The position numbers were made by a program, and so were the translations under genes. From Bacteroidota bacterium (GTDB lineage Bacteria > Bacteroidota > Bacteroidia > Bacteroidales > UBA4417): a stretch of DNA of 64,000 nt. Every line of letters begins with the position of its first letter. The first letter of the stretch is position 1. Positions 24,869 through 33,346 of this stretch are shown here, one piece after another. The notes under the pieces were generated by a model. That model worked only from the letters and a program-made list of their open reading frames with translations, did no database searches and was not told where the DNA came from. The DNA lies in contig JACAAZ010000001.1 in assembly GCA_013376995.1 (NCBI GenBank), forward strand, positions 109,486-173,485, read 5' to 3'.

Positions 24869-26590
24869 TTAGTAGGTTTTCATTTCATGGATATGGGTAC
24901 CCTTTTCGTCGTAGATATGCACGGCACAGGCCAGGCAGGGATCAAAGGAATGGATCGTACGCAGAACTTCCAGCGGGTTTTTTGGATCTGCAATGGGAGT
25001 ACCAAGAAGTGATTCTTCATAAGCCGAACGCTGTCCTTTGGGGTCACGAGGAGAGGCATTCCAGGTAGTTGGAACAACCAGCTGATAGTTCTCGATCTTC
25101 TTGTCCTTAATCACAAGGAAATGAGATAGTGCCCCACGTGGAGCTTCAGTCATTCCTACTCCTCTTGCTTCTTTTGGCCAGGTCTCGGGATCCCATTTCT
25201 CATTATTCATGGTGCGTGTATCACCATTCTTGATATTGGCAAGAAGCTGCTGGTAAAACTCCAATGCCCATCCCGTGGTGAGCAGGGTCTCCAATCCACG
25301 GGCGGCTGTCCTTCCAAGTGTTGAGAAGAGAGCTGTTACCGGAACATTGAGCTTGCTCAGCGTAGCGTCCACAACTTCCTTAATATCGGCTCTGCCGGAA
25401 GCATAGCCCACCAGCATCCTTGACAAAGGACCAACTTCCATAGCATGGCCTTTCCAGCGTGGTGTCTTTACCCAACTGTATTTCTTGCTGAAATCAAGGT
25501 GTTCGTATGGAGGGCGCGGACCTGTATATTTAATGTTGGTTTCGCCATCCCATGGATGCAGCCCAACACTGTCTCCCTTGGAATACTCATACCATGAATT
25601 GTTTACATATTCCTGGATTTGGTCCTTGTCGTCGCTCTTTACCTCATGAACCTTTGAAAGGTCACGGTTAAGGATTACTCCGCGGGGGATTTTGAAGCTT
25701 TCAGGATTATTGTAACCATTAACAGGGAACTCGCCAAACGACAGATAGTTGGTTAATCCTCCCCCAATTGCACCCCAGTCATTCTTATAAAAGGATGCGA
25801 TGGCGAGAAGATCGGGGATATAGACCTGTTCAACAAAGGTCTTTGCCTGCTCAAATAAGTTTCCAACAAACGCTAACCTCTCTGCATTTACGGCATTTGC
25901 TTCATCAATATTGATGGAACAGGGGACTCCGCCAACCAGGTAATTCGGATGAGGGTTTTTCCCGCCGAAAATAGTATGGACCTTAACAATTTCCCTCTGC
26001 CATTCCAGTGCTTCCAGGTAGTGTGCGACAGCCAGGAGGTTGACTTCAGCCGGCAGTTTGTAGGCTGAATGCCCCCAGTAACCGTTTGCAAAGATTCCCA
26101 ATTGGCCGCTTTCAACAAACTTCTTGATCTTGGCCTGCACATCCGTAAAGTAGCCCACTGAACTCCTGGGCCATTTGCTTATGCTCTGGGCTATCTTAGA
26201 GGTTTCTGCAGGATCAGCCTTAAGGCAGGATACAACATCTACCCAATCCAGCGCATGAAGATGGTAAAAATGAACAACATGGTCCTGGATATAAAGTGCA
26301 GATGCCATGAGGTTACGGATAAGTTCCGCATTAGGCGGGGGAGTGATCCCCAGCGTGTTTTCGACGGTCCTGACAGATGTGAGTGAATGAGTGGATGTAC
26401 ATACACCGCATACTCTTCCTACAAATGCCCAGGCATCTCGTGGATCACGGTCTTTGAGAATATTCTCAATGCCACGCACCATAGTACCTGAACTGTAGGC
26501 ATCCGTAATTACACCATTGTTAACTTCAATTTCAACCCTGAGATGCCCTTCAATACGGGTAATAGGGTCAATAACTATTTTTTCTGCCAT
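24869..26590 (-). CDS. hyaB: Group 1 [NiFe]-hydrogenase large subunit
   Basis: 573 residues. Both metal motifs are intact: R59VCGVC64TSTH at the start and DPC552LAC555AVH558 at the end, binding Ni-Fe through four cysteines. Fifteen residues follow His558, the tail to be cleaved by the HyaD-type protease. Length and motifs match respiratory H2-uptake enzymes. It is exported with the twin-arginine small subunit to the periplasmic side. It contrasts with the cysteine-free HyfG-like protein at 4061-5560, so all Hyp proteins here presumably serve this subunit. Confidence 0.97.
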   Translation of the reverse strand: MAEKIVIDPITRIEGHLRVEIEVNNGVITDAYSSGTMVRGIENILKDRDPRDAWAFVGRVCGVCTSTHSLTSVRTVENTLGITPPPNAELIRNLMASALYIQDHVVHFYHLHALDWVDVVSCLKADPAETSKIAQSISKWPRSSVGYFTDVQAKIKKFVESGQLGIFANGYWGHSAYKLPAEVNLLAVAHYLEALEWQREIVKVHTIFGGKNPHPNYLVGGVPCSINIDEANAVNAERLAFVGNLFEQAKTFVEQVYIPDLLAIASFYKNDWGAIGGGLTNYLSFGEFPVNGYNNPESFKIPRGVILNRDLSKVHEVKSDDKDQIQEYVNNSWYEYSKGDSVGLHPWDGETNIKYTGPRPPYEHLDFSKKYSWVKTPRWKGHAMEVGPLSRMLVGYASGRADIKEVVDATLSKLNVPVTALFSTLGRTAARGLETLLTTGWALEFYQQLLANIKNGDTRTMNNEKWDPETWPKEARGVGMTEAPRGALSHFLVIKDKKIENYQLVVPTTWNASPRDPKGQRSAYEESLLGTPIADPKNPLEVLRTIHSFDPCLACAVHIYDEKGTHIHEMKTY

Positions 26591-26602
26591 AGCTTAGGTT
26601 TC

Positions 26603-27703
26603 TCAAGTGTTATCTGATGAAGAACCGCTTTCAGGTTCATTGGCTATCTCTTTGTGCTTCCTTACGTTTGTTACGATTGCATGCCCGGCAATACCGGCTG
26701 CTGTAAGAACACCAAGACCGATACCGATCTTGTCGGCTGTAGTTTCAATACCGAATCCTGCCACAGAAGGAAGGTGCTGGTAGAAGGGGCCGTTATCCCA
26801 GAACCCGGCTTCAGAACAGCCAATGCAGCCATGTCCGGATTGGATCGGGTAACTGGTACTGTCGTTCCATTTGATGATACCGCAGGAGTTGTAGGTAACC
26901 GGGCCTTTACATCCCATTTTGTACAAGCAGTAGCCTCTTTTTGCGCCCTCATCATCGAAAGATTCGACGAATAAGCCGGCATCGAAGTTGGCACGACGGT
27001 AACAGGTGTCGTGAACCCTGCGTGAATAGAACGATTTAGGCCTGTTCAGAGCATCCAGCTGCGGGATCCTGTCGAAAGTTAGAAGGTGCACAACCACACC
27101 AACCATAACATCGGCAATAGGCGGGCAGCCCTGTACATTGATAACCGGCTTGCCGCTGATAACCTTGTGAACAGGTTTTGCACCAGTAGGATTCGGGGAG
27201 GCAGCCTGCACACAACCTGCAGAAGCACAGTTACCCCAGGCAACCACGGCTTTTGCATTTTTAACGGCTTCTTCCAGGATCTGAAGTGCACTTCTCCCAC
27301 CAATGCAGCAGAACGCTTCATCTTCTGTAGGAATGGATCCTTCCACCATGACAATGTATTCCCCGGGGAATTTCTCCATTACCGCTTTATATGCTGCTTC
27401 AGCCTGGAAACCGGAAGCAGCCATAAGCGTTTCCTGGTAGTCCAGAGATATCTTGTTTAACACAATATCCGCAACCGCCGGGTGGGAGGACCGGATAAAA
27501 GATTCACTGCAGCAGGTGCACTCCTGGAAGTGGAACCAGATGACCGGAAGCCTGGGTTTGGTTTCGAGGGCTTTTACAATTTGCCCGATACCGCTTGATT
27601 CCAGCCCCAGCAATGCTGCCATAGCTGTGCAGAATTTAAGGAAGTCACGCCGGGGAACTCCGTCGGAAGTCACTTCTTCATAAAAAGTGGGTCGTTTCTC
27701 CAT
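26603..27703 (-). CDS. hyaA: Group 1d-like [NiFe]-hydrogenase small subunit (six-Cys proximal cluster)
   Basis: 366 residues. The N-terminus has a twin-arginine export signal (RRDFLK at 18-23) and a hydrophobic stretch. Proximal-cluster cysteines are C62, C64, C65, C159, C164 and C193. C64 and C164 are the two extra cysteines that turn the usual [4Fe-4S] into a [4Fe-3S] cluster in oxygen-tolerant enzymes such as E. coli Hyd-1, and spacing agrees throughout with one residue shift. The medial and distal motifs are present (HDTCYRR, GYCLYKMGC, HGCIGCSE). A C-terminal membrane helix (about 327-347) anchors it. First gene of hyaABC. Confidence 0.96.
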   Translation of the reverse strand: MEKRPTFYEEVTSDGVPRRDFLKFCTAMAALLGLESSGIGQIVKALETKPRLPVIWFHFQECTCCSESFIRSSHPAVADIVLNKISLDYQETLMAASGFQAEAAYKAVMEKFPGEYIVMVEGSIPTEDEAFCCIGGRSALQILEEAVKNAKAVVAWGNCASAGCVQAASPNPTGAKPVHKVISGKPVINVQGCPPIADVMVGVVVHLLTFDRIPQLDALNRPKSFYSRRVHDTCYRRANFDAGLFVESFDDEGAKRGYCLYKMGCKGPVTYNSCGIIKWNDSTSYPIQSGHGCIGCSEAGFWDNGPFYQHLPSVAGFGIETTADKIGIGLGVLTAAGIAGHAIVTNVRKHKEIANEPESGSSSDNT

Positions 27704-28108
27704 GCTGTATGGGAGATTAGGTTAGATAGCATCTAATATAAGGCAAAAATTAAAAAGTCCTACCGTTTTGTTGAGAAATATGTAAAAAAAAACATGTATA
27801 ACTAATTGAGCAGTAGTTGTATTAATTGTAGGTGACTTGGTTTTTCAAGCGTTTTTGCTCTGGAAAGAATCCAGTTTACTTTGAGTTGTAAAACACAATT
27901 TTAATCTCATTTTCACTGCGACTTTCACAATTGAAGGTATTAGCCATGTATTTTGAAATTATTGTATCAGGATTTTCCCCTTACTCTTAAGAGAACATTA
28001 TTGATGTTTGAATGGAATAAAAGCGATATGGAAGATCTTATAATTTTGAGAGAATTGAATAACTTCGTTAATGGTAATGCTAATTGTTGAATTGAAGTTA
28101 GCGAAGAG
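27704..28108. other. AT-rich spacer upstream of hyaA and of the cassette-like insert
   Basis: About 400 bases without a credible gene on either strand. It must hold the hyaA promoter (reading left) but no convincing TAnnTTTG box was found. The right part becomes more AT-rich and ends with two copies of GTTAGCG (28097-28103 and 28108-28114). Confidence 0.5.
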
Positions 28109-28135
28109 TTAGCGGCAAGCGAAAAATTAAGTCAT

Positions 28136-28573
28136 ATGAATTTAAGAATAATTATTTGTTTGATCATAATATTTCTCTGCAGGCAATCTGCTAGTTCGCA
28201 AGTTTTACAAGTAAAGGAAAACACAAAAGACAGCTTAACAAAAATTTATCCAAAATATAAAGGTGGGACATCTGCCATTTATAAGATTATTAAAGATAAC
28301 CTTGTCTATCCTCAGTCAGCAATTGATAATAGAATTGGCGGAGAAGTAATAATTCAATTTGAGGTTGACACCTCAGGTAATGTGGACAATATTATTACAC
28401 TTAAAGGAATTAATGAAGATATTGATAAAGAAGCTATTCGATTAATTGGACTTTTAAATGGCTGGTCTCCTGGTAAAATTAATGGAGAGAAATGTAGCGT
28501 AGTATTTAATCTTCCAATTTACTTTTATCCCGATAGAAAATTCAAGAGAAAGTATTTAAAAGAACATAAATAA
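28136..28573 (+). CDS. Small exported protein with TonB C-terminal domain
   Basis: 145 residues. The signal peptide covers residues 1-21 (ending SASS). The rest is a TonB C-terminal-like domain: YPQSAIDNRIGGEVIIQFEVD followed by TSGNVDNI and EAIRLIGLLNGWSPGKINGE, ending with VVFNLPIYF. It lacks the long Pro-rich linker and membrane anchor of true TonB, as in many short Bacteroidota copies. It is more AT-rich than its neighbours and lies inside a cassette-like unit, so horizontal acquisition is likely. The function as a cargo protein is unknown. Confidence 0.8.
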   Translation: MNLRIIICLIIIFLCRQSASSQVLQVKENTKDSLTKIYPKYKGGTSAIYKIIKDNLVYPQSAIDNRIGGEVIIQFEVDTSGNVDNIITLKGINEDIDKEAIRLIGLLNGWSPGKINGEKCSVVFNLPIYFYPDRKFKRKYLKEHK

Positions 28574-28603
28574 ATTTAATTTTACGATAAAAATAACGCC
28601 AGC

Positions 28604-28689
28604 CGCTAACACTGGCTTCGCGCCAAGGCTTTTCCCGCGCACTTGGCCCACAAAATAAAGCCTCGTCGCAAAGCCAGGGAACGTTACCT
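28604..28689 (+). repeat. attC-like hairpin 1
   Basis: It opens with CGCTAAC (28604-28610) and closes with GTTACCT (28683-28689). Stems: CTGGCTT (28612-28618) with AAGCCAG (28671-28677), and GGCTTT (28627-28632) with AAAGCC (28657-28662), separated by mismatched CG-rich spacers. The loop contains GCACTTGGCCCACAA, shared with hairpin 2, as is CCAGGGAACGTTA at the right end. Confidence 0.5.
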
Positions 28690-28768
28690 ACGATTTGAAG
28701 AAAATTTTCAGCAGCCGTCGAAATATTAACAAAATGTAATAACTTTGTAACTACAAATAAGAATTGTC

Positions 28769-29014
28769 ATGGACCTCTCTGTAGTTCAAATAGGGAATTC
28801 AAAGGGAATCAGATTGAGTAAGACCCTTTTGGAAAAATACAATATCAAGGATACTGTTGAATTAGTATTAGAAAAAGGATATATCATTATTCGCGCCAAA
28901 GTTTTACCAAGAAAAGGCTGGGAAGATGCATTCAAAAAAATGCATGAAAATAATGATGATAAGCCATTGATGGCAGATGTTTTTGAAGATGAAAATTTCG
29001 AAGAATGGATTTAA
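28769..29014 (+). CDS. AbrB/MazE-family antitoxin
   Basis: 81 residues. The N-terminal swapped-hairpin DNA-binding domain starts MDLSVVQIGNSKGIRLSKTLL, the SpoVT/AbrB signature of MazE-type antitoxins, followed by a charged C-terminal part (about 50-81, acidic, DVFEDENFEEW) that should wrap the toxin. It overlaps the toxin gene by 10 bases. It should repress its own operon and neutralise the MazF-like partner. Confidence 0.85.
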   Translation: MDLSVVQIGNSKGIRLSKTLLEKYNIKDTVELVLEKGYIIIRAKVLPRKGWEDAFKKMHENNDDKPLMADVFEDENFEEWI

Positions 29015-29328
29015 CTCAATATTGTATCGTTTTAGTCAACCTGGATCCTACGGTCGGAAGTGAAATCAAAAAGACCAGACCTTGTGTTGTGATTTCTCCA
29101 GATGAAATGAACCGTCATCTACAAACAATAACTATTGCTCCAATGACAAGTCAGTCTAAAAAATATCCAACCAGAATAGAAGTTATTCATAATGATAAAA
29201 CAGGCTGGATAGTAATAGATCAAATAAGAACTATAGATAAAATAAGAATATTAAAAGTGCTTGATAAACTGACTGATAAAGAAATATTAGCAGTAAAAAA
29301 TATAATAAAAGAAACATTTGTAGATTAG
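29005..29328 (+). CDS. MazF/PemK-family toxin
   Basis: 107 residues. It starts MDLTQYCIVLVNLDPTVGSE and has KKTRPCVVISPDEMN and TIAPMTSQ, the standard MazF/PemK fold with the conserved Arg-Pro and Thr-Ser residues of the mRNA-cleaving site. RTIDKIRI is also typical. Complete and overlapping the antitoxin, hence probably functional. Toxin-antitoxin pairs are common cargo of integron cassette arrays, which fits the hairpins on either side. Confidence 0.9.
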   Translation: MDLTQYCIVLVNLDPTVGSEIKKTRPCVVISPDEMNRHLQTITIAPMTSQSKKYPTRIEVIHNDKTGWIVIDQIRTIDKIRILKVLDKLTDKEILAVKNIIKETFVD

Positions 29329-29423
29329 TACTAACCGTGGGTTACACAGGCTAAGCAAGGTTGGGTTTCCAGCCGCACTTGCCCACAATAAATCCAACCT
29401 CGCCTGGCCAGGGAACGTTAAGT
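29329..29423 (+). repeat. attC-like hairpin 2
   Basis: It opens with TACTAAC and closes with GTTAAGT (29417-29423), which fits the GTTRRRY rule. Stems: CAGGC (29347-29351) with GCCTG (29402-29406), and AGGTTGGGTT (29358-29367) with AATCCAACCT (29391-29400), with one G-T wobble. Loop GCACTTGCCCACAATAAA and end CCAGGGAACGTTA match hairpin 1. The opening box fits RYYYAAC only in its last four bases. Confidence 0.45.
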
Positions 29424-29446
29424 AATAAAAATCCAGGAACAATAAA

Positions 29447-30142
29447 TTAACGTTTTACCGCTTTCATGCTGGCAAAACTCAGTATCAGTCCCAGCGCAAT
29501 TCCCAATAAAGCTGCAAACAATACCTGGAAATCGGGAGGAAGCAGAAACGTAATGGTATGTGCCGGGATCCAGAAAAAAGGGATAGTCTTTTTGAAAACG
29601 AAATTCCATTGAATATCCCAGTTAATACCCTGGAAAATGTTGGAGAAATGGATAGGTGAGAAGAAACCGCCTATGGTTCCGCCATTCATCAGTATATGGG
29701 TGTCAGTGATCTTGTGGAAGGTCATCATAACAGGGGCAAAAACCAGGTTCATGGCCGTGGAAATGCAAAAAGCCACCAGCAGTTTTTCAGGTGTGAATGC
29801 TCCTTTTATCACTGATCCTGCCTCCGCCATTCCCAGGTACTCCATAAACACCGGCGTTCCGGACGAAAATATAGTGAATGCTGCCTTTATGGCCAATCCG
29901 AGGAAACCCCAAACAATAGCCCTTGGAAGGATGCCAAAGCCTTTTTCATTATAAACTCCTTTCCTGATCCTTAATGCTATCATTTCTCCCATGGTTGCCA
30001 GTATGGCAAACTTCAGGAAACTCATCACCATTCCATGGGCCTTATTAAAATCATTATACAGCGAAAAAGCAGGCTGGAAAAAGAGGAATGGGCAAAATAA
30101 AAGCGCTATAAACAGGAGCAGGAACAGGTCGTTTCTTTTCAT
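29447..30142 (-). CDS. Integral membrane protein of unknown function
   Basis: 231 residues with about six membrane helices: an N-terminal one (LFLLLFIALLFCPFLFF), a pair around 40-90, others around 120-145 and 185-225. The stretch NWDIQWNFVFKKTIPFFWIP near 175-194 loosely recalls the Mpv17/PMP22 pattern (W..Q.NF...P), a weak resemblance only. I do not recognise the protein otherwise. It lies just right of the cassette-like insert and reads towards it. Confidence 0.7.
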   Translation of the reverse strand: MKRNDLFLLLFIALLFCPFLFFQPAFSLYNDFNKAHGMVMSFLKFAILATMGEMIALRIRKGVYNEKGFGILPRAIVWGFLGLAIKAAFTIFSSGTPVFMEYLGMAEAGSVIKGAFTPEKLLVAFCISTAMNLVFAPVMMTFHKITDTHILMNGGTIGGFFSPIHFSNIFQGINWDIQWNFVFKKTIPFFWIPAHTITFLLPPDFQVLFAALLGIALGLILSFASMKAVKR

Positions 30143-30233
30143 TGTGTGAATTGATTTGAACGGGGTAAATTTATAGATTTGTGTTAATGAATTGAAATGG
30201 TTTCCTGACTATTCTTTATTGATAATTATAATT

Positions 30234-31142
30234 ATGTTTTGCAGTGTTATTAAAACGGCTAAGTCAATTAGGAGATGGGCCTCACTTCTGATACTCATGA
30301 ACTTGTTTCAACTGCTTTATCCACAGGTCCTGACCAATCTTAAACCCGGAAGTTCTGTCCCTTCCGTGAAAGACTCCACAATATCTGTAACAAGACCGGA
30401 TTCAGACAGGGATGATTTGCCGTTCCTAGACTATAAGCCGGTTCTTATCTGGACCAGCCCGACAGATACGGTTTCCGATTACGGCTATATAAAACGGAAT
30501 TTCACAGATCAGATGTTGTCAGTTTGGAACCATCCGCGGCGGCTTTACCCTGCCAGCAGGATCTACGCACTTTCACTGGATGGCAATTATTACCGTTCCT
30601 GCAATGTTTCACCCCGGAACTATGTGTTCCTTCAACGAATGGTAAAGGGCAATATGAATCTTTACATGTACCGGAAAATCCCTCAAACGAATGGCTGGGT
30701 GGAATTTATCAGTTCTGACGGGATTAACCCGGGTTACCGGAATTTTATGATTGTCGAAGAAAAGGGGAGAAGAGGTTCCTGGAACCAGTTTGGCTATTAT
30801 ATAACCACAGAGGCTGATTCGTCCTCATTCATAATGGTACAGCAGGGAAGCATAAAGAGCTTTGCGAAGGATTACCTTTCTGAGACGCCTTCATCAAAGG
30901 CAATGGCATTGAAATTCGGAAAAAAGAACTATAACCAGTTAAGTAAAATTTTGGTGGCAACTCTTATGACTGCCGGGATGACAGGCGCTATCCTGGGAAA
31001 AGATAAGTATCGTTGGATCTTCATGATGGGTTTCCCCCTGGGATTGGGAGTCGCCATTCTCAACAGGCCTCACAGCTTACACTGGGAGGATATGGTAAAA
31101 ATTGTGGAAATGCACAACCGTGAACTGGCAGGAGCTAAATAA
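30234..31142 (+). CDS. Hypothetical protein with N-terminal signal and C-terminal hydrophobic pair
   Basis: 302 residues if ATG 30234 is used; an in-frame TTG at 30192 and ATG 30297 are alternatives. An N-terminal hydrophobic segment (SLLILMNLFQLLYPQ) looks like a signal peptide. The middle (about 60-220) is hydrophilic, with many Tyr and Asn. Two hydrophobic stretches (ILVATLMTAGMTGAILG and WIFMMGFPLGLGVAIL) lie near the end. Not recognised. It ends 29 bases before the convergent acyl-CoA synthetase gene. Confidence 0.6.
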   Translation: MFCSVIKTAKSIRRWASLLILMNLFQLLYPQVLTNLKPGSSVPSVKDSTISVTRPDSDRDDLPFLDYKPVLIWTSPTDTVSDYGYIKRNFTDQMLSVWNHPRRLYPASRIYALSLDGNYYRSCNVSPRNYVFLQRMVKGNMNLYMYRKIPQTNGWVEFISSDGINPGYRNFMIVEEKGRRGSWNQFGYYITTEADSSSFIMVQQGSIKSFAKDYLSETPSSKAMALKFGKKNYNQLSKILVATLMTAGMTGAILGKDKYRWIFMMGFPLGLGVAILNRPHSLHWEDMVKIVEMHNRELAGAK

Positions 31143-31170
31143 TCACAGACTGTAACTGCTTAATGAGGCT

Positions 31171-33222
31171 TCAGGCCTTCCCGATCCTGATCCTGGCATC
31201 TACTGCCGTCAGCCTGTTCATATTACCTATCAGCGGATTGATATCCATTTCGAGGATCTCGGGTGCGGCTTCGCATAATGCAGAGACGCGTGTAATCACT
31301 TCTGCGTAAAGCTCCTCATTTACGCCTTCCTGTCCTCTTACCCCTTGTATGATCTTGTAACTCTTCAGTTCACGTATCATCTGGTAAGCTTCAGACAGTG
31401 AGACTGGCGACAAACCAGACCTGACATCCTTCAATACTTCAATATAGATACCACCTAATCCGCAGAGCACCATATGCCCGAATTTCGGCTCAAAATTGGC
31501 TCCCACATACACAAATTGTCCGCTTAGCATGGGCTGGATCAGGATGGCAGTGGTGTCAGGGATTTTGATCATGCGGTCAAATTCTTCAGCAACCACATCG
31601 AAATTCTCCACATTCAGAACAACACCCCCGACATCGGATTTGTGGACAGGCCCTACAACCTTCATTACAACCGGCAAACCTAAACGGCCTGCAGCGACAA
31701 TAGCTTCTTCCTTGGAAGTTACAACAGCTTCCCCGGCCCTTGGAATCCCTGCGGCATCCAGCAATTCCTGGACCTTTACCGGGTGAAGGTAGCCATCCTC
31801 TGAAGCATCAATCACCGCCCTTATCTTAACCAGGTCAACCTTTGGCAATTTTACATTTTCAGACTGGGGTGCAGGCGTGTTAAATACCTTGCAAAGGGCA
31901 TTTCCAAAAAGCACTTCATCAGGGAAATTGATCCTCCCTAAGGACAGAAAATACTCAATCTCCCTGCTGACATTGATAATGGAAGGCAATATCGGGAAAA
32001 TGGGTTTGCTGCAGCTCTTCATCTTTTCATCCAGCAGTTTATAAACATCGAAGACTTCAAAAAGCCCCGGGCTGCCAAAAATTACAGCCATTCCGTCGAT
32101 GTTGTCGAATTTCTTGTCGCAATACTCTATAATTTCACCCAGTTGTTCAGCCGTACCTGTTGCCAGGAAATCGATCGGATTAGCAACTGAAGAACCCGGG
32201 AAAAGTTTGGTCAGCAACTCAGGACTTTCAAGCCTTGGAATTTCCATTCCGCCGTTCGACAATGCATCGGTCAGCATTACTGCAGGCCCGCCGGCATGAG
32301 TGATTATGGCGATGTTTTTTCCTTTTAATTCTTTATGCATGAATATGGAAGCCACAGTCGCAAGTTCTTCCCTTCCAAGGCATCGGACAATGCCGGCCTT
32401 GCGGAAAAGCGTTTCCACAGCCACATCCGGGCTAGCCAGGGCGCCTGTATGCGAAGAAGCGGCCCTGCTACCGGCTGAGGAACTACCTGCCTTGATTGCA
32501 GCGATCCTGCATCCTTTCCGGATTAGGGAAGAAGCATGTTTGAGCAATAACTGCGGTTTATTGATGCTTTCAACATAGAGCAATTTAACCCTGGAGCTAT
32601 TTTCCAGATCAAAGGTTTCGTCAAGGTATTTCAGGATATCCTCAACACCCAGCTGGGCGCTGTTTCCAACTGAATACACACTCGAAAATTGTAATCCCTT
32701 TGGCATTGCTGCTTCCATTATGAAAACAGCCGTTGCACCTGAACCGGAAATAAAATCAACACCCTTTGAATCCAGCTTAGGGATTGGGGTTGTAAATACA
32801 GATGCATGATGAGGGTTCATCATCCCTATACAATTGGGGCCAATCAGGCTGGCTCCATATTTATTGCAGGTTTCAACAATTTGGTTTTCCAGGATTCCAC
32901 CTGCTTCGCTTTCTTCATGAAAACCTGCCGATAGGATGATAAATCCCCTGCAGCCTTTATCCCTGGCAAGTATCTCGACTGTTTCAGGACAAAACCTGGC
33001 GGCGATCGCCAGGATTGCCAGGTCAGTCTCTGGAAGGTCACTCACGTTGTTAAAGCAAGGAAATCCCTGTATCTCGGATTCTTTCGGATTTACAACATAC
33101 AGTTTTCCCGGAAATTCATGATCTACAAGGTTTTTAAGAACCTTGCCACCCGGTTTCGTGATCTCATTTGATCCACCAATGATGGCAATACTGTTTGGCT
33201 GAATAAGTTGCTTTGTAATCAT
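31171..33222 (-). CDS. ADP-forming acyl-CoA (acetyl-CoA) synthetase, fused alpha-beta
   Basis: 683 residues. The N-terminal CoA-binding and ligase-CoA domains include NSIAIIGGS near 11, GPNCIGMMNP, SGSGATAVFIMEAA and SVGNSAQLG. The phospho-histidine is in ASSHTGALASPD near 257. The C-terminal ATP-grasp part has LGLPVVMKVVGP, HKSDVGGVVLNV and MDINPLIG. It turns acyl-CoA, ADP and Pi into acid, CoA and ATP. Paired with the KOR cluster it would give ATP from 2-oxoacid fermentation; the chain length preferred is unknown. Confidence 0.93.
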   Translation of the reverse strand: MITKQLIQPNSIAIIGGSNEITKPGGKVLKNLVDHEFPGKLYVVNPKESEIQGFPCFNNVSDLPETDLAILAIAARFCPETVEILARDKGCRGFIILSAGFHEESEAGGILENQIVETCNKYGASLIGPNCIGMMNPHHASVFTTPIPKLDSKGVDFISGSGATAVFIMEAAMPKGLQFSSVYSVGNSAQLGVEDILKYLDETFDLENSSRVKLLYVESINKPQLLLKHASSLIRKGCRIAAIKAGSSSAGSRAASSHTGALASPDVAVETLFRKAGIVRCLGREELATVASIFMHKELKGKNIAIITHAGGPAVMLTDALSNGGMEIPRLESPELLTKLFPGSSVANPIDFLATGTAEQLGEIIEYCDKKFDNIDGMAVIFGSPGLFEVFDVYKLLDEKMKSCSKPIFPILPSIINVSREIEYFLSLGRINFPDEVLFGNALCKVFNTPAPQSENVKLPKVDLVKIRAVIDASEDGYLHPVKVQELLDAAGIPRAGEAVVTSKEEAIVAAGRLGLPVVMKVVGPVHKSDVGGVVLNVENFDVVAEEFDRMIKIPDTTAILIQPMLSGQFVYVGANFEPKFGHMVLCGLGGIYIEVLKDVRSGLSPVSLSEAYQMIRELKSYKIIQGVRGQEGVNEELYAEVITRVSALCEAAPEILEMDINPLIGNMNRLTAVDARIRIGKA

Positions 33223-33346
33223 AGAAACGAGGGTTAATCAATTCATTTTGTTGTTCTGCTTCCGAAAGAAACCAGAGGCATGAAGAGTTATACTTGATGC
33301 AGCGAAATTAAGAAAATTGAATTCAATCGGAAGGGGAGGAGGCGGC

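Larger units (their letters stand above)
28109..29417 (+). mobile_element. Two integron-cassette-like units (candidate)
   Basis: Unit 1 (28109-28683) carries a TonB-domain gene; unit 2 (28684-29417) carries a MazEF-like pair. Both read rightwards and both end with an attC-like hairpin closing on AACGTTA. The first unit begins with GTTAGCG, the exact complement of CGCTAAC that opens its own hairpin, as expected when a cassette circularises. Base composition is more AT-rich than the flanks. No integrase gene is in the window. The interpretation is inference; an alternative is two copies of an unrelated hairpin repeat. Confidence 0.45.

Noticed and set aside
28590..28700. Simple rho-independent terminator after the TonB-domain gene
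   Set aside because: The stem is long and interrupted, lacks a T run and shares a loop with a second copy. An attC-like site explains it better.
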